Source of the DNA: Aurantiacibacter gangjinensis
GTDB taxonomy: Bacteria > Pseudomonadota > Alphaproteobacteria > Sphingomonadales > Sphingomonadaceae
Length of the DNA: 64,000 nt
Direction: 5' to 3'
NCBI RefSeq assembly: GCF_001886695.1
Contig: NZ_CP018097.1
Location: 1,569,001-1,633,000, forward strand
Positions 42,266 through 52,306 of the stretch are shown here, piece after piece (within the stretch, counting starts at the first letter, position 1; every line of letters begins with the position of its first letter). The notes beneath the pieces are model-generated. The model saw only the letters and a list, made by a program, of their open reading frames with translations. It was not told the origin of the DNA and ran no database searches. Made by a program: the position numbers and the translations under genes.

Positions 42266-44731
42266 ATGAGTTTGGGCCAAGTGCAGGAATCGCGGCGTCT
42301 GGTCGATGTCATCGCCGTGGCAGCGGCGGTGCTGGCCAGCATCGCGCTGATCCAGTTTGCTACCGATAACAGCACAGTGACGCTGGCCTATGCCGGCGGA
42401 TTGACCGTGCTCGGCTTTATCGCCTTTGCCGCCGGTCGCGCGCGGGGCGGCAGCACGGTGCAGGCCGAGCCTGAAACCGCCGATTGGTCCGTCACGGTCG
42501 CGGCGATCGAGCGGACGGACCTTGCCATCGCCGTTACCGACCGTGCCAATCGCCTCGTTTGTGCCAATGCCGCGTTCGAACTGTGGTTCGGGTCGAGCAA
42601 CGCGCCGCCGCGACTGCCGGTCGATGGCACCAGCGCAGACCAGCTGATCCGCATGGCGCGCGCCGTATGGCGCGATGGCAACGCGCCGGGCGTCACGATC
42701 GCCGATGAAGAACGCAGCTGGGAAGCCGAGGCGAGCCGCGCCGGGCGCAGCGATGAATATCTCGTCTGGCGCTTCTCGCCAGTGACGCGGCATGAACCGC
42801 TCGCAGGTATCGGCAAGCACATTACGGGGCTGTTCGGCCGGACCCTGGGCGCAGCGGGCATCTCTGTCGCTCTGGTGGCACCCGATGGCATGGTGCGCGC
42901 GGCAAATTCGTCTCTCAAACGGCGCGGGCTGGGTGACGAAAATGCGAGCATGGCGGGGCAGGAATTCGTCCAGATGCTGCGCACCGACGACCGCGAGCGC
43001 ATCTTCTTCGCGCGCGAGGGACGCAAGGGCTCTCCGCAAACACTGGTGCAGGTGCCGCTTGCCGATCCCGATGCCCCGGCCAGCGAGGAAGTGCCGGGCC
43101 GCGCCGCGGCGGAAGCACCTTCGCTGATGCTGCTGATCGATAGCGGGATCGGACTCGGCGGCTGGGGCGGCGAGAGCAAGGGCAACACGGCGCAGCTGGA
43201 AGGCCTGCTGGAGCAATTGCCGCTGGGCCTTGCGACGACCGACCGCGAGGGCAAGTTCCTCTTCGCCAACCCCGCTTTCCGCCGCGCCGCAGGGCTGGAG
43301 AAGGGCGAGATGGTTCCCTATCCGTCCGACCTTGTCGTGCCGCGCGACAAGACGGCAATGTCCGATGCTGTGCGCCGTTACGGGCAGGGGCCGGCCTCCA
43401 GTGGGGACGTGGCTGTGCGGCTGCGCTCCGATCCGGATGAGCCTGTCAGTCTCGGCCTTGCCGGCGTTCGCGGGTTGGGCGATGCGGCGGTGCTGCTATC
43501 CCTGGCGGATACGACGGAAGAAGCGCGGCTCAAGCGGCAAGTGGCGCAGGCGACCAAGATGCAGGCGGTGGGCCAGCTGGCAGGCGGCGTCGCGCATGAC
43601 TTCAACAATGTCCTCACCGCGATCATCGGCTATTGCGACCTCATGCTGCTGCGCCACACGCCGGGCGATAGCGATTATGACGACATCCAGCAGATCCGCG
43701 CCAATTCCAACCGCGCTGCTAGCCTAACGCGGCAGTTGCTCGCCTTCAGCCGCCAGCAGACGCTGCAACCCGAAGTGCTGCAATTGCCCGACGTGCTGAG
43801 CGAGGTCAGCCAGCTGCTGAAGCGGCTGCTGGGCGCGAAGATCACGCTTAAAGTGCGCCATGACCGCGGCCTTGGCCCCGTGCGCGCCGATCCGCGCCAG
43901 TTGGAACAGGTCATCATCAACCTTGCGGTAAACGCCCGTGATGCGATCCAGAGCCATGGCGGGGGTGAGGGCGCGGCCGGCACGCTGGCTTTCGCCACCC
44001 GCCGCGTCGAGGCGAAGGATATCCGCCGCATGGGCAGCGAGATCATCCCAGCGGGCGACTACACCGTACTGATCGCCGAAGACACCGGGGGCGGCATCCC
44101 GGCGGAGGTTATCGGCAACATCTTCGAGCCGTTCTTCACCACCAAGGAACAGGGCAAGGGCACGGGCCTCGGCCTTTCCACCGTCTACGGCATCATCAAG
44201 CAATCGGGCGGTTTCATCTTCGCCAGCAATGCCAAGAAGCCCGACGGCTCCATAAAGGGCGCGCGCTTCACCATCTACCTGCCGGTGCACGAAGTCACCG
44301 AAGAGGAAATGAAACGCGCCGAGGTGGAAGAGCAGGCGCGCGAATGGTCGGGCGGTGGCACCATCCTGCTGGTAGAGGACGAGGACATGGTGCGCGCGGT
44401 CGCCGAGCGGGCCTTGTCGCGCCAGGGCTATCATATCGTCACCGCCAGCGATGGCGACGAAGGCCTCGATATCGTCCAGTCGGGCGAGCACCAGTTCGAC
44501 CTCGTCGTCAGCGATGTGGTGATGCCGAGCATGGACGGCCCCGCCATGGCGCGCGAGATCCGCAAGCTGCAGCCCGGCCTGCCGGTGCTCTTCATGTCCG
44601 GCTATGCCGAGAGCCAGCTGCGCGCAGAGATCGATATCGAGGCGATGCACTTCATCGCCAAACCCTTCAGCGTGCGCCAGATCGCCGACAAGGTAGGCGG
44701 CGTGCTGCGTAACGCTGGAAAGGTTGGATAG
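42266..44731 (+). CDS. cckA: Hybrid sensor histidine kinase CckA
   Basis: In alphaproteobacteria CckA sends phosphate through ChpT to the cell-cycle regulator CtrA and, with a receiver domain, can also remove it. The 821-residue protein has two N-terminal membrane segments (residues about 10-60), PAS-like regions (about 75-200 and 310-420), the phospho-accepting H-box GGVAHDFNNVLTAIIGYCDL (His near residue 443), ATP-binding boxes (DTGGGIPAEVIGNIFEPFFT, GKGTGLGLSTVYGI) and a C-terminal receiver domain (ILLVEDEDMVRAVAERAL; acceptor Asp in VVSDVVMPSMDG near residue 746). Order and length are those of CckA. Confidence 0.93.
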   Translation: MSLGQVQESRRLVDVIAVAAAVLASIALIQFATDNSTVTLAYAGGLTVLGFIAFAAGRARGGSTVQAEPETADWSVTVAAIERTDLAIAVTDRANRLVCANAAFELWFGSSNAPPRLPVDGTSADQLIRMARAVWRDGNAPGVTIADEERSWEAEASRAGRSDEYLVWRFSPVTRHEPLAGIGKHITGLFGRTLGAAGISVALVAPDGMVRAANSSLKRRGLGDENASMAGQEFVQMLRTDDRERIFFAREGRKGSPQTLVQVPLADPDAPASEEVPGRAAAEAPSLMLLIDSGIGLGGWGGESKGNTAQLEGLLEQLPLGLATTDREGKFLFANPAFRRAAGLEKGEMVPYPSDLVVPRDKTAMSDAVRRYGQGPASSGDVAVRLRSDPDEPVSLGLAGVRGLGDAAVLLSLADTTEEARLKRQVAQATKMQAVGQLAGGVAHDFNNVLTAIIGYCDLMLLRHTPGDSDYDDIQQIRANSNRAASLTRQLLAFSRQQTLQPEVLQLPDVLSEVSQLLKRLLGAKITLKVRHDRGLGPVRADPRQLEQVIINLAVNARDAIQSHGGGEGAAGTLAFATRRVEAKDIRRMGSEIIPAGDYTVLIAEDTGGGIPAEVIGNIFEPFFTTKEQGKGTGLGLSTVYGIIKQSGGFIFASNAKKPDGSIKGARFTIYLPVHEVTEEEMKRAEVEEQAREWSGGGTILLVEDEDMVRAVAERALSRQGYHIVTASDGDEGLDIVQSGEHQFDLVVSDVVMPSMDGPAMAREIRKLQPGLPVLFMSGYAESQLRAEIDIEAMHFIAKPFSVRQIADKVGGVLRNAGKVG

Positions 44732-44835
44732 GGGTTTTGGCTCCTGCCACAGACATGGCGGCACGGGGAATATTCAGCCGCCATACAGGCAATTTGGCAT
44801 CCAATCGCCACAAGCAAACGGGAGGGACTGCCATC

Positions 44836-46335
44836 ATGAAAACTTTGCATCGCACCGCCGCCATGCTGCTTGCCGCAAGCGCACTCGCTCTGCCAGCGAG
44901 CGCCCAGCAGGGCAGCGATCCCTCAGACCCGACGCCCGAAGGCACGGCGCAAGGCGACCTCTCCGTGACGATCTACCAGAACGGTCAGGCGCTGGTGCAG
45001 GATGTGCGGCGGCTCAACATTCCGAATGGCCGCACCCGCATCGAATTTCCCGACGTCTCTGCGCAAATCCGGCCTGCAACTCTCAGCTTCAATGCCGATA
45101 ACACGGCCATCGTGGAGCAGAATTTCGACTTCGATATCCTTACGCCGGCGAAGCTGATGGAAAAGGCCATCGGCGAAACGGTGACGCTGATTCGCACCAA
45201 CCCCGCCACCGGCGTAGAGACGGTCGAGCGCGCCGAAGTCCTCTCCGTTGCAGGAGGCGTGGTCGTGCGCATCGGCGACCGGATCGAAGTGCTCCGCGAC
45301 GATGGCCTCCCCGTGCGCGTGGTCTTCGACGAAGTGCCGCAAAACCTGCGCGCCCGCCCGACGCTCTCCGTCACGCTGGACAGCAACCGCTCCGGCACGC
45401 GCGATGCCAGCTTGCGCTATCTCACGCCCGGCCTGGGGTGGACGAGCGATTACGTTGCCCTGTTTGACGAGCGGCGCGGCACGGTCGACATGCAGGGCTG
45501 GGTCACGCTGACGAACAATACCGGCACGACATTTCATTCCGCCGACACGCTGCTGATCGCGGGCAATCCCTCGCGCGCGAACGGCCAGATGCGCCCCGAT
45601 ATGGTGCGTCCCGGCACGGAAACCGCCGATCGTGAGCGACTTGGCGATTTCTATCTCTATCCGCTGGAAGAGCGCACCACGATCGCCAATGCGCAAACGA
45701 AGCAGGTGAGCTTCCTCGACGTGCAGGATGTTCGCGCCAGCCGCATCTACGAGATCGGCGTGGGGTGGCTGGCGAATGACGAGGATTTCCGCCCTGTCTC
45801 CTCGGCCATCGCTTTCAACACCAGCGCCGATGGCGGGCTGGGCGATGCGCTGCCCGCTGGCACGGTGCGCTTTTATCAGAACGATGCACAGGGCAATCCA
45901 CAGTTCATCGGTGAGAACAGCATCGGCCACACGCCGATGGGCAGCGTCCTTTCGTTGCGCACCGGCGACGCGTTTGACATCTTCATGCAGGCAGAGGTCG
46001 AAGACCGCGGCCGCATTACAGCCGATGAATATGAACGTTCCCGCCGTTTTCGCGTGATCGAGGATGGCGAAACCGTGCGCGAAATCCGAGAGGAGCGGGC
46101 GGTGGAATATTATCGCACCACCATGCGCTACACCTTCACCAATGCGAAGCCAGAGCCGGTGACAGTGCTGCTGACGCAGGCCGGGCTGGATCGCTATTGG
46201 TGGGGCCGTGATTTCCGCGTGACGGCGGAGGATGTGGAAGGCGAGCAGCTCAATGCCGACCAGCGCCTCTATCGCGTGCGCGTGCCCGCCAATGGCGAGC
46301 GCGTGGTGCGCGTGACCTATGAGACGCGGTATTGA
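44836..46335 (+). CDS. Exported DUF4139 domain protein (paralog 1)
   Basis: This 499-residue exported protein has a signal peptide (AAMLLAASALALPASAQQ), an N-terminal beta-rich part (LSVTIYQNGQALVQDVRRLN) and the DUF4139 region (PGLGWTSDYVALFDERRGTV, DMQGWVTLTNNTGTTF, then LGDFYLYPLEERTTI). The function is not known; the family is linked to mucoidy inhibitor A homologues. It was set to start at MKTLHRTAA after AGGGAGG. The stop overlaps the TTG that begins the longest reading of the downstream paralog. The two look like a duplicated pair. Confidence 0.83.
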   Translation: MKTLHRTAAMLLAASALALPASAQQGSDPSDPTPEGTAQGDLSVTIYQNGQALVQDVRRLNIPNGRTRIEFPDVSAQIRPATLSFNADNTAIVEQNFDFDILTPAKLMEKAIGETVTLIRTNPATGVETVERAEVLSVAGGVVVRIGDRIEVLRDDGLPVRVVFDEVPQNLRARPTLSVTLDSNRSGTRDASLRYLTPGLGWTSDYVALFDERRGTVDMQGWVTLTNNTGTTFHSADTLLIAGNPSRANGQMRPDMVRPGTETADRERLGDFYLYPLEERTTIANAQTKQVSFLDVQDVRASRIYEIGVGWLANDEDFRPVSSAIAFNTSADGGLGDALPAGTVRFYQNDAQGNPQFIGENSIGHTPMGSVLSLRTGDAFDIFMQAEVEDRGRITADEYERSRRFRVIEDGETVREIREERAVEYYRTTMRYTFTNAKPEPVTVLLTQAGLDRYWWGRDFRVTAEDVEGEQLNADQRLYRVRVPANGERVVRVTYETRY

Positions 46336-46346
46336 GGGGAAGGGCG

Positions 46347-48023
46347 GTGCGCCTTCTCGCTTTTACTCGTCATTCCCGCGACGTTGGGAATCCAGCTTGT
46401 CGCTGGATTTTAGGCTGGATTCCCGCCTTCGCGGGAATGACGATGGTGTGCGTTTCCCCCGCCACCGCGCAGGACCGCGCAACCGTCGACGCTTCCGAGC
46501 CGGAAGACATCGCCGTCACCGTCTACCGCGATCCCAATCGTGCGCCGTGGCAGCAGCTCAACCCGCGTTGGCCGCGCGGTTTCGCGATGATCTCCGAAAC
46601 GCGCACCGTCACTCTGCCGCCGGGCGAATCGCGCATCCGGTTCGAAGGCGTGGCAGAAGGCATGGTGGCTGTATCCGCCATCGTCACCGGCCTGCCCGGC
46701 GGCACGATCGAGAAAAACCGCAATGCCGATCTTCTCAGCCCGGCAGCCTTGGTGGACGGCACGCTGGGCAACCGTGTGCAGATCACTCGCACCAATCCCG
46801 CGACGGGTGAAGCCGAGACGAGCGATGCCATCGTGCGCACCCGAGCAGATGGAGGCTTGGTGCTGCAAACCGAGCAAGGCTTCGAGGCGGTGCGATGTTC
46901 CGGTCTGCCCGAAAGGCTGACATTCGACGGCGTACCGGAAGGACTTTCGGCAGAGCCCGTTTTCTCCATCGACACGCGCAGCGATACTGGCGGCACCTAT
47001 CAGGTGACGCTCTCCTACCTTTCCTGGGGTTTTGACTGGCAGGCTAATTACGTCGCCAGTGTGGACGAAGGCGGCGACAGCGAAGACGTGCGCTTCGACC
47101 TCAATGCGTGGCTCACCATCCTCAACGACAATGGCCAGAGTTTCGAGAACGCCGAACTGATGGCGGTTGCTGGCAGGCTAAACACCGTCAGCGACTTCCG
47201 GCGTCTGGCCGATCCGCCCGATGCAGAGCCCTTGCGCCTTACATGCTGGCCGCGCGGCAGCACGGCGGCGGGGTCGCCCGTTCCGGTTTATGAAAGTTAT
47301 GAGGAAGAATTACGAGAACAGATTGTCGTCACCGCGAGGCGCGTAGAGCAAGATTTCGCGCCGGGTGCACCGCCTCCGCCACCTCCGCCCCCACCGCCAC
47401 CGGCTCCCGTGGCTGCGCAAGAAGATCTGGGTGACCTGAAGCTCTATCGCATCCCCATGCGCACCGATGTGAACGCGCAAGGGTTAAAGCAGGTCGCCTT
47501 TCTGCTTGAGGAGGATATCGAGGGCGAGCTGTTTTACGAAGCGAGCTGCACGCCATGGGAATCGCGCGGGGCACCAGTGCCCGCGCAGATGCGGCTCGAT
47601 ACCGTCAATGATGAGGATCACGGCCTTGGCGCGCCTCTGCCGGCGGGGCAGGTGGCTATTTTCGAAGGGTCTTCGGTCGGCGACCTGCTGGTGGCGGAGA
47701 CGAATTTGCGCGATTATGCCGTGGGGCAGGATGTCGAAATGCCGCTTGGCCCCAGCAGCCAGGTTTTCACCACGTGTCGCTGGCTGCGTGATCAGACGAC
47801 GAATGACTGGCAGCAGGATTGGTCAGGTCTGAACGGAGAGGTCCATAACGCCAACCCGCATCCGGTGACGATCGAGATTGCCGTGGCCATGGTCGCCGAG
47901 TGGGATGTGCGCGGGCTGGATACCGTGGTTCGCGATGGCAGGCGATTTGCCCGGGTGGAAGTGCCCGCCAATTCCACGCATGCCTTCGCGTGGGAAGTGA
48001 AGCTTCCGCATATCGAGGACTAG
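46347..48023 (+). CDS. Exported DUF4139 paralog 2 with repeat-derived signal and TonB-box-like insert
   Basis: This second DUF4139 protein (558 residues from the GTG; a TTG 15 bases earlier is possible) follows the first and shares its order (ITVYRDPN start, NPATGEAETSDAI, LSYLSWGFDWQANYVASVDE). The signal region WILGWIPAFAGMTMVCVS and PATAQ is built from the same palindromic repeat as in btuF. In the middle, where paralog 1 has a short loop, it carries EQIVVTARRVEQDF, resembling the TonB box and VVTAR motif of sphingomonad receptors, plus a run of eleven prolines. Its C-terminal part is longer (ends AWEVKLPHIED). The start codon is uncertain. Confidence 0.8.
   Translation: MRLLAFTRHSRDVGNPACRWILGWIPAFAGMTMVCVSPATAQDRATVDASEPEDIAVTVYRDPNRAPWQQLNPRWPRGFAMISETRTVTLPPGESRIRFEGVAEGMVAVSAIVTGLPGGTIEKNRNADLLSPAALVDGTLGNRVQITRTNPATGEAETSDAIVRTRADGGLVLQTEQGFEAVRCSGLPERLTFDGVPEGLSAEPVFSIDTRSDTGGTYQVTLSYLSWGFDWQANYVASVDEGGDSEDVRFDLNAWLTILNDNGQSFENAELMAVAGRLNTVSDFRRLADPPDAEPLRLTCWPRGSTAAGSPVPVYESYEEELREQIVVTARRVEQDFAPGAPPPPPPPPPPPAPVAAQEDLGDLKLYRIPMRTDVNAQGLKQVAFLLEEDIEGELFYEASCTPWESRGAPVPAQMRLDTVNDEDHGLGAPLPAGQVAIFEGSSVGDLLVAETNLRDYAVGQDVEMPLGPSSQVFTTCRWLRDQTTNDWQQDWSGLNGEVHNANPHPVTIEIAVAMVAEWDVRGLDTVVRDGRRFARVEVPANSTHAFAWEVKLPHIED
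46367..46447 (+). repeat. Palindromic repeat copy B (paired units) in the DUF4139 gene
   Basis: The left unit (TCATTCCCGCGACGTTGGGA from 46370) faces a right unit at 46414-46447 that is identical over 34 bases to 2761-2794. Together they form a divergent pair, as at btuF. The right unit is read in frame as WIPAFAGMTMV. Confidence 0.85.
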
Positions 48024-48074
48024 CCGATCCGGGCCTTCGCGCGCGGCGTGGCGAAACTTTGTCAAAAAAATTCT

Positions 48075-48089
48075 GTTCCACTCTTGTTC
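48075..48089 (+). promoter_or_regulatory. LexA (SOS) box upstream of recA
   Basis: GTTC-N7-GTTC (GTTCCACTCTTGTTC) is the alphaproteobacterial LexA operator. It lies 76 bases before the recA start. A GTTCTAATGGAAC palindrome overlaps its right half. Confidence 0.85.
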
Positions 48090-48164
48090 TAATGGAACAA
48101 AGTGGGTACATGGTTTGTGTTGAAGAGTTTCACACGACCCTAGAAAGCTGACGGAGGCCATGTC

Positions 48165-49232
48165 ATGGCAAGTGCAAATCTCAAGCTCGTAGAAAAGGAA
48201 TCCAACGTGGACCGTCAGAAGGCGCTCGATGCCGCCCTGTCACAGATCGACCGTGCCTTCGGTAAAGGCTCGGCGATGAAGCTGGGCCAGAAGGAAGCTA
48301 TGCAGGTGGAATCGATTTCCACCGGCTCGCTCGGCCTCGATATCGCGCTCGGTGTGGGCGGCCTGCCCAAAGGCCGCGTGATCGAGGTGTATGGCCCGGA
48401 AAGCTCGGGCAAGACCACGCTTGCGCTGCACTGCATTGCCGAAGCGCAGAAAGCGGGCGGCACGGCGGCATTCATCGATGCGGAGCATGCGCTCGATCCG
48501 GTCTATGCCAAGAAGCTGGGCGTGGATGTGGAAGAGCTGATCGTTTCGCAGCCCGATACGGGCGAGCAGGCGCTGGAAATCACCGACACGCTGGTCCGCT
48601 CCAACGCGGTCGATATCCTCGTGGTCGATTCCGTTGCGGCACTGGTGCCGCGTGCGGAGATCGAGGGCGAGATGGGCGATAGCCATGTCGGCCTGCAGGC
48701 GCGCCTCATGTCGCAATCGCTGCGCAAGCTGACCGGCTCGATCAACCGCTCCAAGTGCATGGTGATCTTCATCAACCAGCTGCGCATGAAGATCGGCGTG
48801 ATGTACGGCAACCCGGAAACGACCACGGGCGGCAATGCGCTCAAGTTCTACGCTTCGGTCCGTCTCGACATCCGTCGTACCGGCCAGATCAAGGATCGCG
48901 ACGAAGTGATCGGCAACTCCACCCGCGTTAAGGTGGTGAAGAACAAGGTCGCTCCGCCGTTCAAGCAGGTCGAATTCGACATCATGTATGGCGAGGGCAT
49001 TTCCAAGCTGGGCGAGATTCTCGATCTCGGCGTGAAGGCCGGCATCGTGGAAAAGTCGGGCAGCTGGTTCAGCTATGACAGCGTTCGGATCGGCCAGGGC
49101 CGCGAGAACTCGAAGAACTACCTGAAAGAGAATCCCGAAGTTTGCGCCAAGTTGGAGGCCGCCATTCGCGGCAAGACCGACGAGGTCGCCGAGGAGATGA
49201 TGACGGGCCCGGACGCGGAATCCGAAGACTGA
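48165..49232 (+). CDS. recA: Recombinase RecA
   Basis: It drives homologous recombination and activates LexA cleavage. The 355-residue protein has Walker A ([16 protein letters not shown]), [18 protein letters not shown], the DNA-binding loops region ([40 protein letters not shown]) and an acidic C-terminus. Standard length. The upstream SOS box predicts induction by DNA damage together with uvrA. Confidence 0.98.
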   Translation: MASANLKLVEKESNVDRQKALDAALSQIDRAFGKGSAMKLGQKEAMQVESISTGSLGLDIALGVGGLPKGRVIEVYGPESSGKTTLALHCIAEAQKAGGTAAFIDAEHALDPVYAKKLGVDVEELIVSQPDTGEQALEITDTLVRSNAVDILVVDSVAALVPRAEIEGEMGDSHVGLQARLMSQSLRKLTGSINRSKCMVIFINQLRMKIGVMYGNPETTTGGNALKFYASVRLDIRRTGQIKDRDEVIGNSTRVKVVKNKVAPPFKQVEFDIMYGEGISKLGEILDLGVKAGIVEKSGSWFSYDSVRIGQGRENSKNYLKENPEVCAKLEAAIRGKTDEVAEEMMTGPDAESED

Positions 49233-49271
49233 TCCTCAAGAAGGTGCGCGGCGGAAAAGTTTCCGTCCTGG

Positions 49272-49298
49272 ACAGTGCTCCAGGTGCTCCAGGTTAGC
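49272..49298. repeat. 27-base exact repeat, copy 2 (recA-alaS gap)
   Basis: Identical to 17118-17144 inside the phage-like HTH gene. Contains GTGCTCCAG in tandem. No gene overlaps it here. Confidence 0.85.
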
Positions 49299-49317
49299 AC
49301 GCCCCTTGCGAAAGCGG

Positions 49318-49366
49318 AGCCGGTGCCGGTGGCCTGTTGGTCACGCGCACCGGCTTTGTCGCTTTC
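49318..49366 (+). terminator. Probable recA terminator
   Basis: AGCCGGTGC (49318-49326) and GCACCGGCT (49347-49355) form a perfect 9-bp stem around a 20-base loop, followed by TTGTCGCTTT. The T-run is weak. Confidence 0.55.
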
Positions 49367-49416
49367 GGGCTACAGGTGGCTTGCCGCCACGCAAATCCGC
49401 CCCTAATTCGCGAGGC

Positions 49417-52077
49417 ATGACGTCTACCAACGATATCCGCCGCACTTTCCTCGATTACTTCGCGGCAAACGATCACCAGGTCGTCCCCTCCGCGCCCTTG
49501 GTCCCCTACAACGATCCCAGCCTGATGTTCGTGAATGCCGGCATGGTCCCGTTCAAGAACGTCTTCACCGGCGTCGAAACACCGCCGACGCCGCGCGCCG
49601 CCAGCAGCCAGAAATGCGTACGCGCCGGGGGAAAGCATAACGATCTCGACAATGTGGGTTACACCGCCCGGCACCTCACCTTCTTCGAGATGCTCGGCAA
49701 TTTCAGCTTCGGCGATTACTTCAAGGAGCGAGCCATCGAGCTCGCCTGGAGCCTCGTCACGAGGGATCTGGGCCTTGCTGCGGATCGCCTGACTGTCACA
49801 GTCTACCACACCGATGACGAGGCGTACGACCTCTGGCGGAAAATCGCGGGGCTTCCCGAAGACCGCATCATCCGCATTGCGACGAAGGACAACTTCTGGG
49901 CCATGGGCGCCGATGGCCCCTGCGGCCCTTCCTCCGAAATCTTTTGGGACCATGGCCCCGAGATCGCTGGTGGACCTCCGGGATCGCCCGAAGAAGATGG
50001 CGACCGCTTCGTCGAGATATGGAACCTCGTTTTCATGCAGAACGTGCAGGAAGCGGACGAGATCGTCGGCGACCTGCCTCGACCCAGCATCGATACCGGC
50101 ATGGGCTTGGAACGCATCGCCACCGTTATGCAGGGCGTCCACAACGTTTTCGAGACGGACACATTCCAGGCGATCATTGCGGCAAGCGAAGAACTCGCCC
50201 AAGCGAAGGCGGAAGGCGATGCGCTGGGCAGCCACCGGGTCATTGCGGATCACCTGCGTTCCACCAGCTTCCTAATTGCCGATGGTGTCCTGCCGTCCAA
50301 TGAAGGTCGCGGCTACGTGCTCCGCCGGATCATGCGCCGAGCCATGCGGCATGCGCATCTTCTGGGAGCGAGCGAGCCGCTGATGCACCGTCTTGTCCCC
50401 ACGCTGGTCGGCGAAATGGGGCAGGCCTATCCGGACCTGCCACGTGCGCAAGCGCTTATCACCGAAGTGCTGGAGCGCGAGGAGACCCGTTTCCGCCAGA
50501 CTCTGGAAAAAGGCCTTCGCTTGCTGGACGATGCGACCGCGAATCTCGGCGAAGGAGACAGGCTGTCGGGCGAAACGGCTTTCAAGCTCTATGACACGTA
50601 CGGCTTTCCCTACGATCTGACCGAAGATGCCCTTCGCTCACGCGGCGTCGCGGTAGACCGCGACGGCTTCGATGCCGCGATGGACCGGCAAAAGGCCGCC
50701 GCTCGGGCCGCGTGGAAGGGGTCCGGCGCAGCAGCTGACAGCGAAATCTGGTTCGACATCGCCGAGCGCGAAGGTGCGACCGAGTTCACCGGCTACACCT
50801 CGACCGAAGGCGAGGGCCGCGTGGTGGCCATCGTGGTCGATGGCGAAGAGGTGGAGCGGGGCGATAGCGGACAGGATGTGACTCTCATCACCAACCAGAC
50901 GCCATTTTATGGCGAAAGCGGTGGACAGACAGGCGATGCCGGCAGGATCAGCGGCGACAACCGGCTTGAAATTGCCGTATCCGAAACGTCAAAGCCGCTC
51001 GGCCGCCTGCATGCCCATCACGGGCGCATCGTGTCTGGCACGGTAGCAATTGGCGATAGCGTGCATCTCGCCATCGACGCAGCGCGCCGCGATGCGGTGC
51101 GTGCGAACCATTCGGCGACCCATCTCGTCCATGCAGCGCTCCGCAATCATCTGGGCGAGCATGTGACTCAGAAAGGTTCGCTCGTCGCCCAGGACAGGTT
51201 GCGCTTCGATTTCTCGCATCCCAAGCCTGTGAGCGCGGATGAAATTGCAGCGATCGAAGCCGAAGTGAATGCCGAAATCCGCGCGAACGATCCGGTCGTC
51301 ACACGGCTGATGAGCCCGGACGATGCCGTAGAGGCGGGGGCGCTGGCGCTCTTCGGCGAGAAATATGGCGAGGAAGTGCGTGTGCTCTCCATCGGACGCA
51401 GCGATGCTTCCAGTTCAGGCAAGACCTATTCAGTGGAATTGTGCGGCGGCACCCATGTGAAGGCGACGGGCGATATCGGCCTGTTTCGCATCATCTCCGA
51501 AAGTGCGGTGTCGTCGGGCGTTCGCCGGATCGAGGCGCTTACCGGAGAAGCGGCGCGGCAATGGGTCGTCGGACGCGAAGAGGCACTGAAGACGGTCGCC
51601 TCCACCCTTAAAACGTCGCCGGAGGAAGTGGAAGCACGCGTCGCTGCGCTCGTAGACGAGCGCAAAACGCTCGAGCGGGAATTGTCGGAAGCGAAAAAGC
51701 TGCTCGCGCTATCGGGCGGCATCAGTGGTGCCGCGGCCAACGCCGATGAAGACATTGGCGGCGTGGCATTCTCGGGGCAAGTTCTCGATGGCATGAACCC
51801 GAAAGAACTGCGCGGATTGCTTGATGACGCGAAAAACCGTCTCGGTTCGGGAGTGGCTGCAATTTGTACCGTCAATGACGGAAAAGCCGCCTTCGCCGTG
51901 GCTGTGACGGACGACCTTACCGACCGCTTTAGCGCCGTCGAACTGGTGCGGGCCGGCGTCGCAGCCTTGGGCGGAAAGGGCGGCGGTGGCCGGCCCGACA
52001 TGGCTCAGGGCGGCGGTCCGGATGGCGAAAAGGCCGAAAGCGCGCTCGCGGTCGTGCGCGCGCTGCTCTCGGCCTAA
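49417..52077 (+). CDS. alaS: Alanine-tRNA ligase (AlaS)
   Basis: It charges tRNA-Ala with alanine. The 886-residue protein begins [18 protein letters not shown], has the class II catalytic core ([18 protein letters not shown]), the editing-domain zinc sites ([13 protein letters not shown] with H-x3-H, and [13 protein letters not shown]) and a C-terminal domain ([20 protein letters not shown]). An in-frame extension upstream to 49306 is rejected. It follows recA after a 184-base gap, a common gene order in this group. Confidence 0.97.
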   Translation: MTSTNDIRRTFLDYFAANDHQVVPSAPLVPYNDPSLMFVNAGMVPFKNVFTGVETPPTPRAASSQKCVRAGGKHNDLDNVGYTARHLTFFEMLGNFSFGDYFKERAIELAWSLVTRDLGLAADRLTVTVYHTDDEAYDLWRKIAGLPEDRIIRIATKDNFWAMGADGPCGPSSEIFWDHGPEIAGGPPGSPEEDGDRFVEIWNLVFMQNVQEADEIVGDLPRPSIDTGMGLERIATVMQGVHNVFETDTFQAIIAASEELAQAKAEGDALGSHRVIADHLRSTSFLIADGVLPSNEGRGYVLRRIMRRAMRHAHLLGASEPLMHRLVPTLVGEMGQAYPDLPRAQALITEVLEREETRFRQTLEKGLRLLDDATANLGEGDRLSGETAFKLYDTYGFPYDLTEDALRSRGVAVDRDGFDAAMDRQKAAARAAWKGSGAAADSEIWFDIAEREGATEFTGYTSTEGEGRVVAIVVDGEEVERGDSGQDVTLITNQTPFYGESGGQTGDAGRISGDNRLEIAVSETSKPLGRLHAHHGRIVSGTVAIGDSVHLAIDAARRDAVRANHSATHLVHAALRNHLGEHVTQKGSLVAQDRLRFDFSHPKPVSADEIAAIEAEVNAEIRANDPVVTRLMSPDDAVEAGALALFGEKYGEEVRVLSIGRSDASSSGKTYSVELCGGTHVKATGDIGLFRIISESAVSSGVRRIEALTGEAARQWVVGREEALKTVASTLKTSPEEVEARVAALVDERKTLERELSEAKKLLALSGGISGAAANADEDIGGVAFSGQVLDGMNPKELRGLLDDAKNRLGSGVAAICTVNDGKAAFAVAVTDDLTDRFSAVELVRAGVAALGGKGGGGRPDMAQGGGPDGEKAESALAVVRALLSA

Positions 52078-52086
52078 TCAGCGTGA

Positions 52087-52254
52087 TCAGTCGACGCGGT
52101 GCTGGGCGCTGCGGCGACGGTCGCCTTCGCTGCCGCGCGGCACATCCTTCATGTTCCGCTCCAGGCGGCCATGCGCGTCGTCGCTTGCCACGTTCTTCGG
52201 TTTGAACTTCTCGTCGTTCGACATCGGCTTGGTGGGATCGTCTTTGTGACTCAT
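52087..52254 (-). CDS. Small charged protein (55 residues)
   Basis: I do not recognise it by name. The minus-strand frame reads MSHKDDPTKPMSNDEKFKP, then KNVASDDAHGRLERNMKDVP, ending RRSAQHRVD. It is very hydrophilic and probably disordered. A good ribosome site (AAAGGAGAAC) lies 6 bases before the ATG, which supports a real gene. It is convergent with alaS. The composition is like small general-stress proteins. Confidence 0.7.
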   Translation of the reverse strand: MSHKDDPTKPMSNDEKFKPKNVASDDAHGRLERNMKDVPRGSEGDRRRSAQHRVD

Positions 52255-52306
52255 GATGTTCTCCTTTCCTGACTAACGGGTCAGGACGGGAGAGTATCCG
52301 CCGAAA

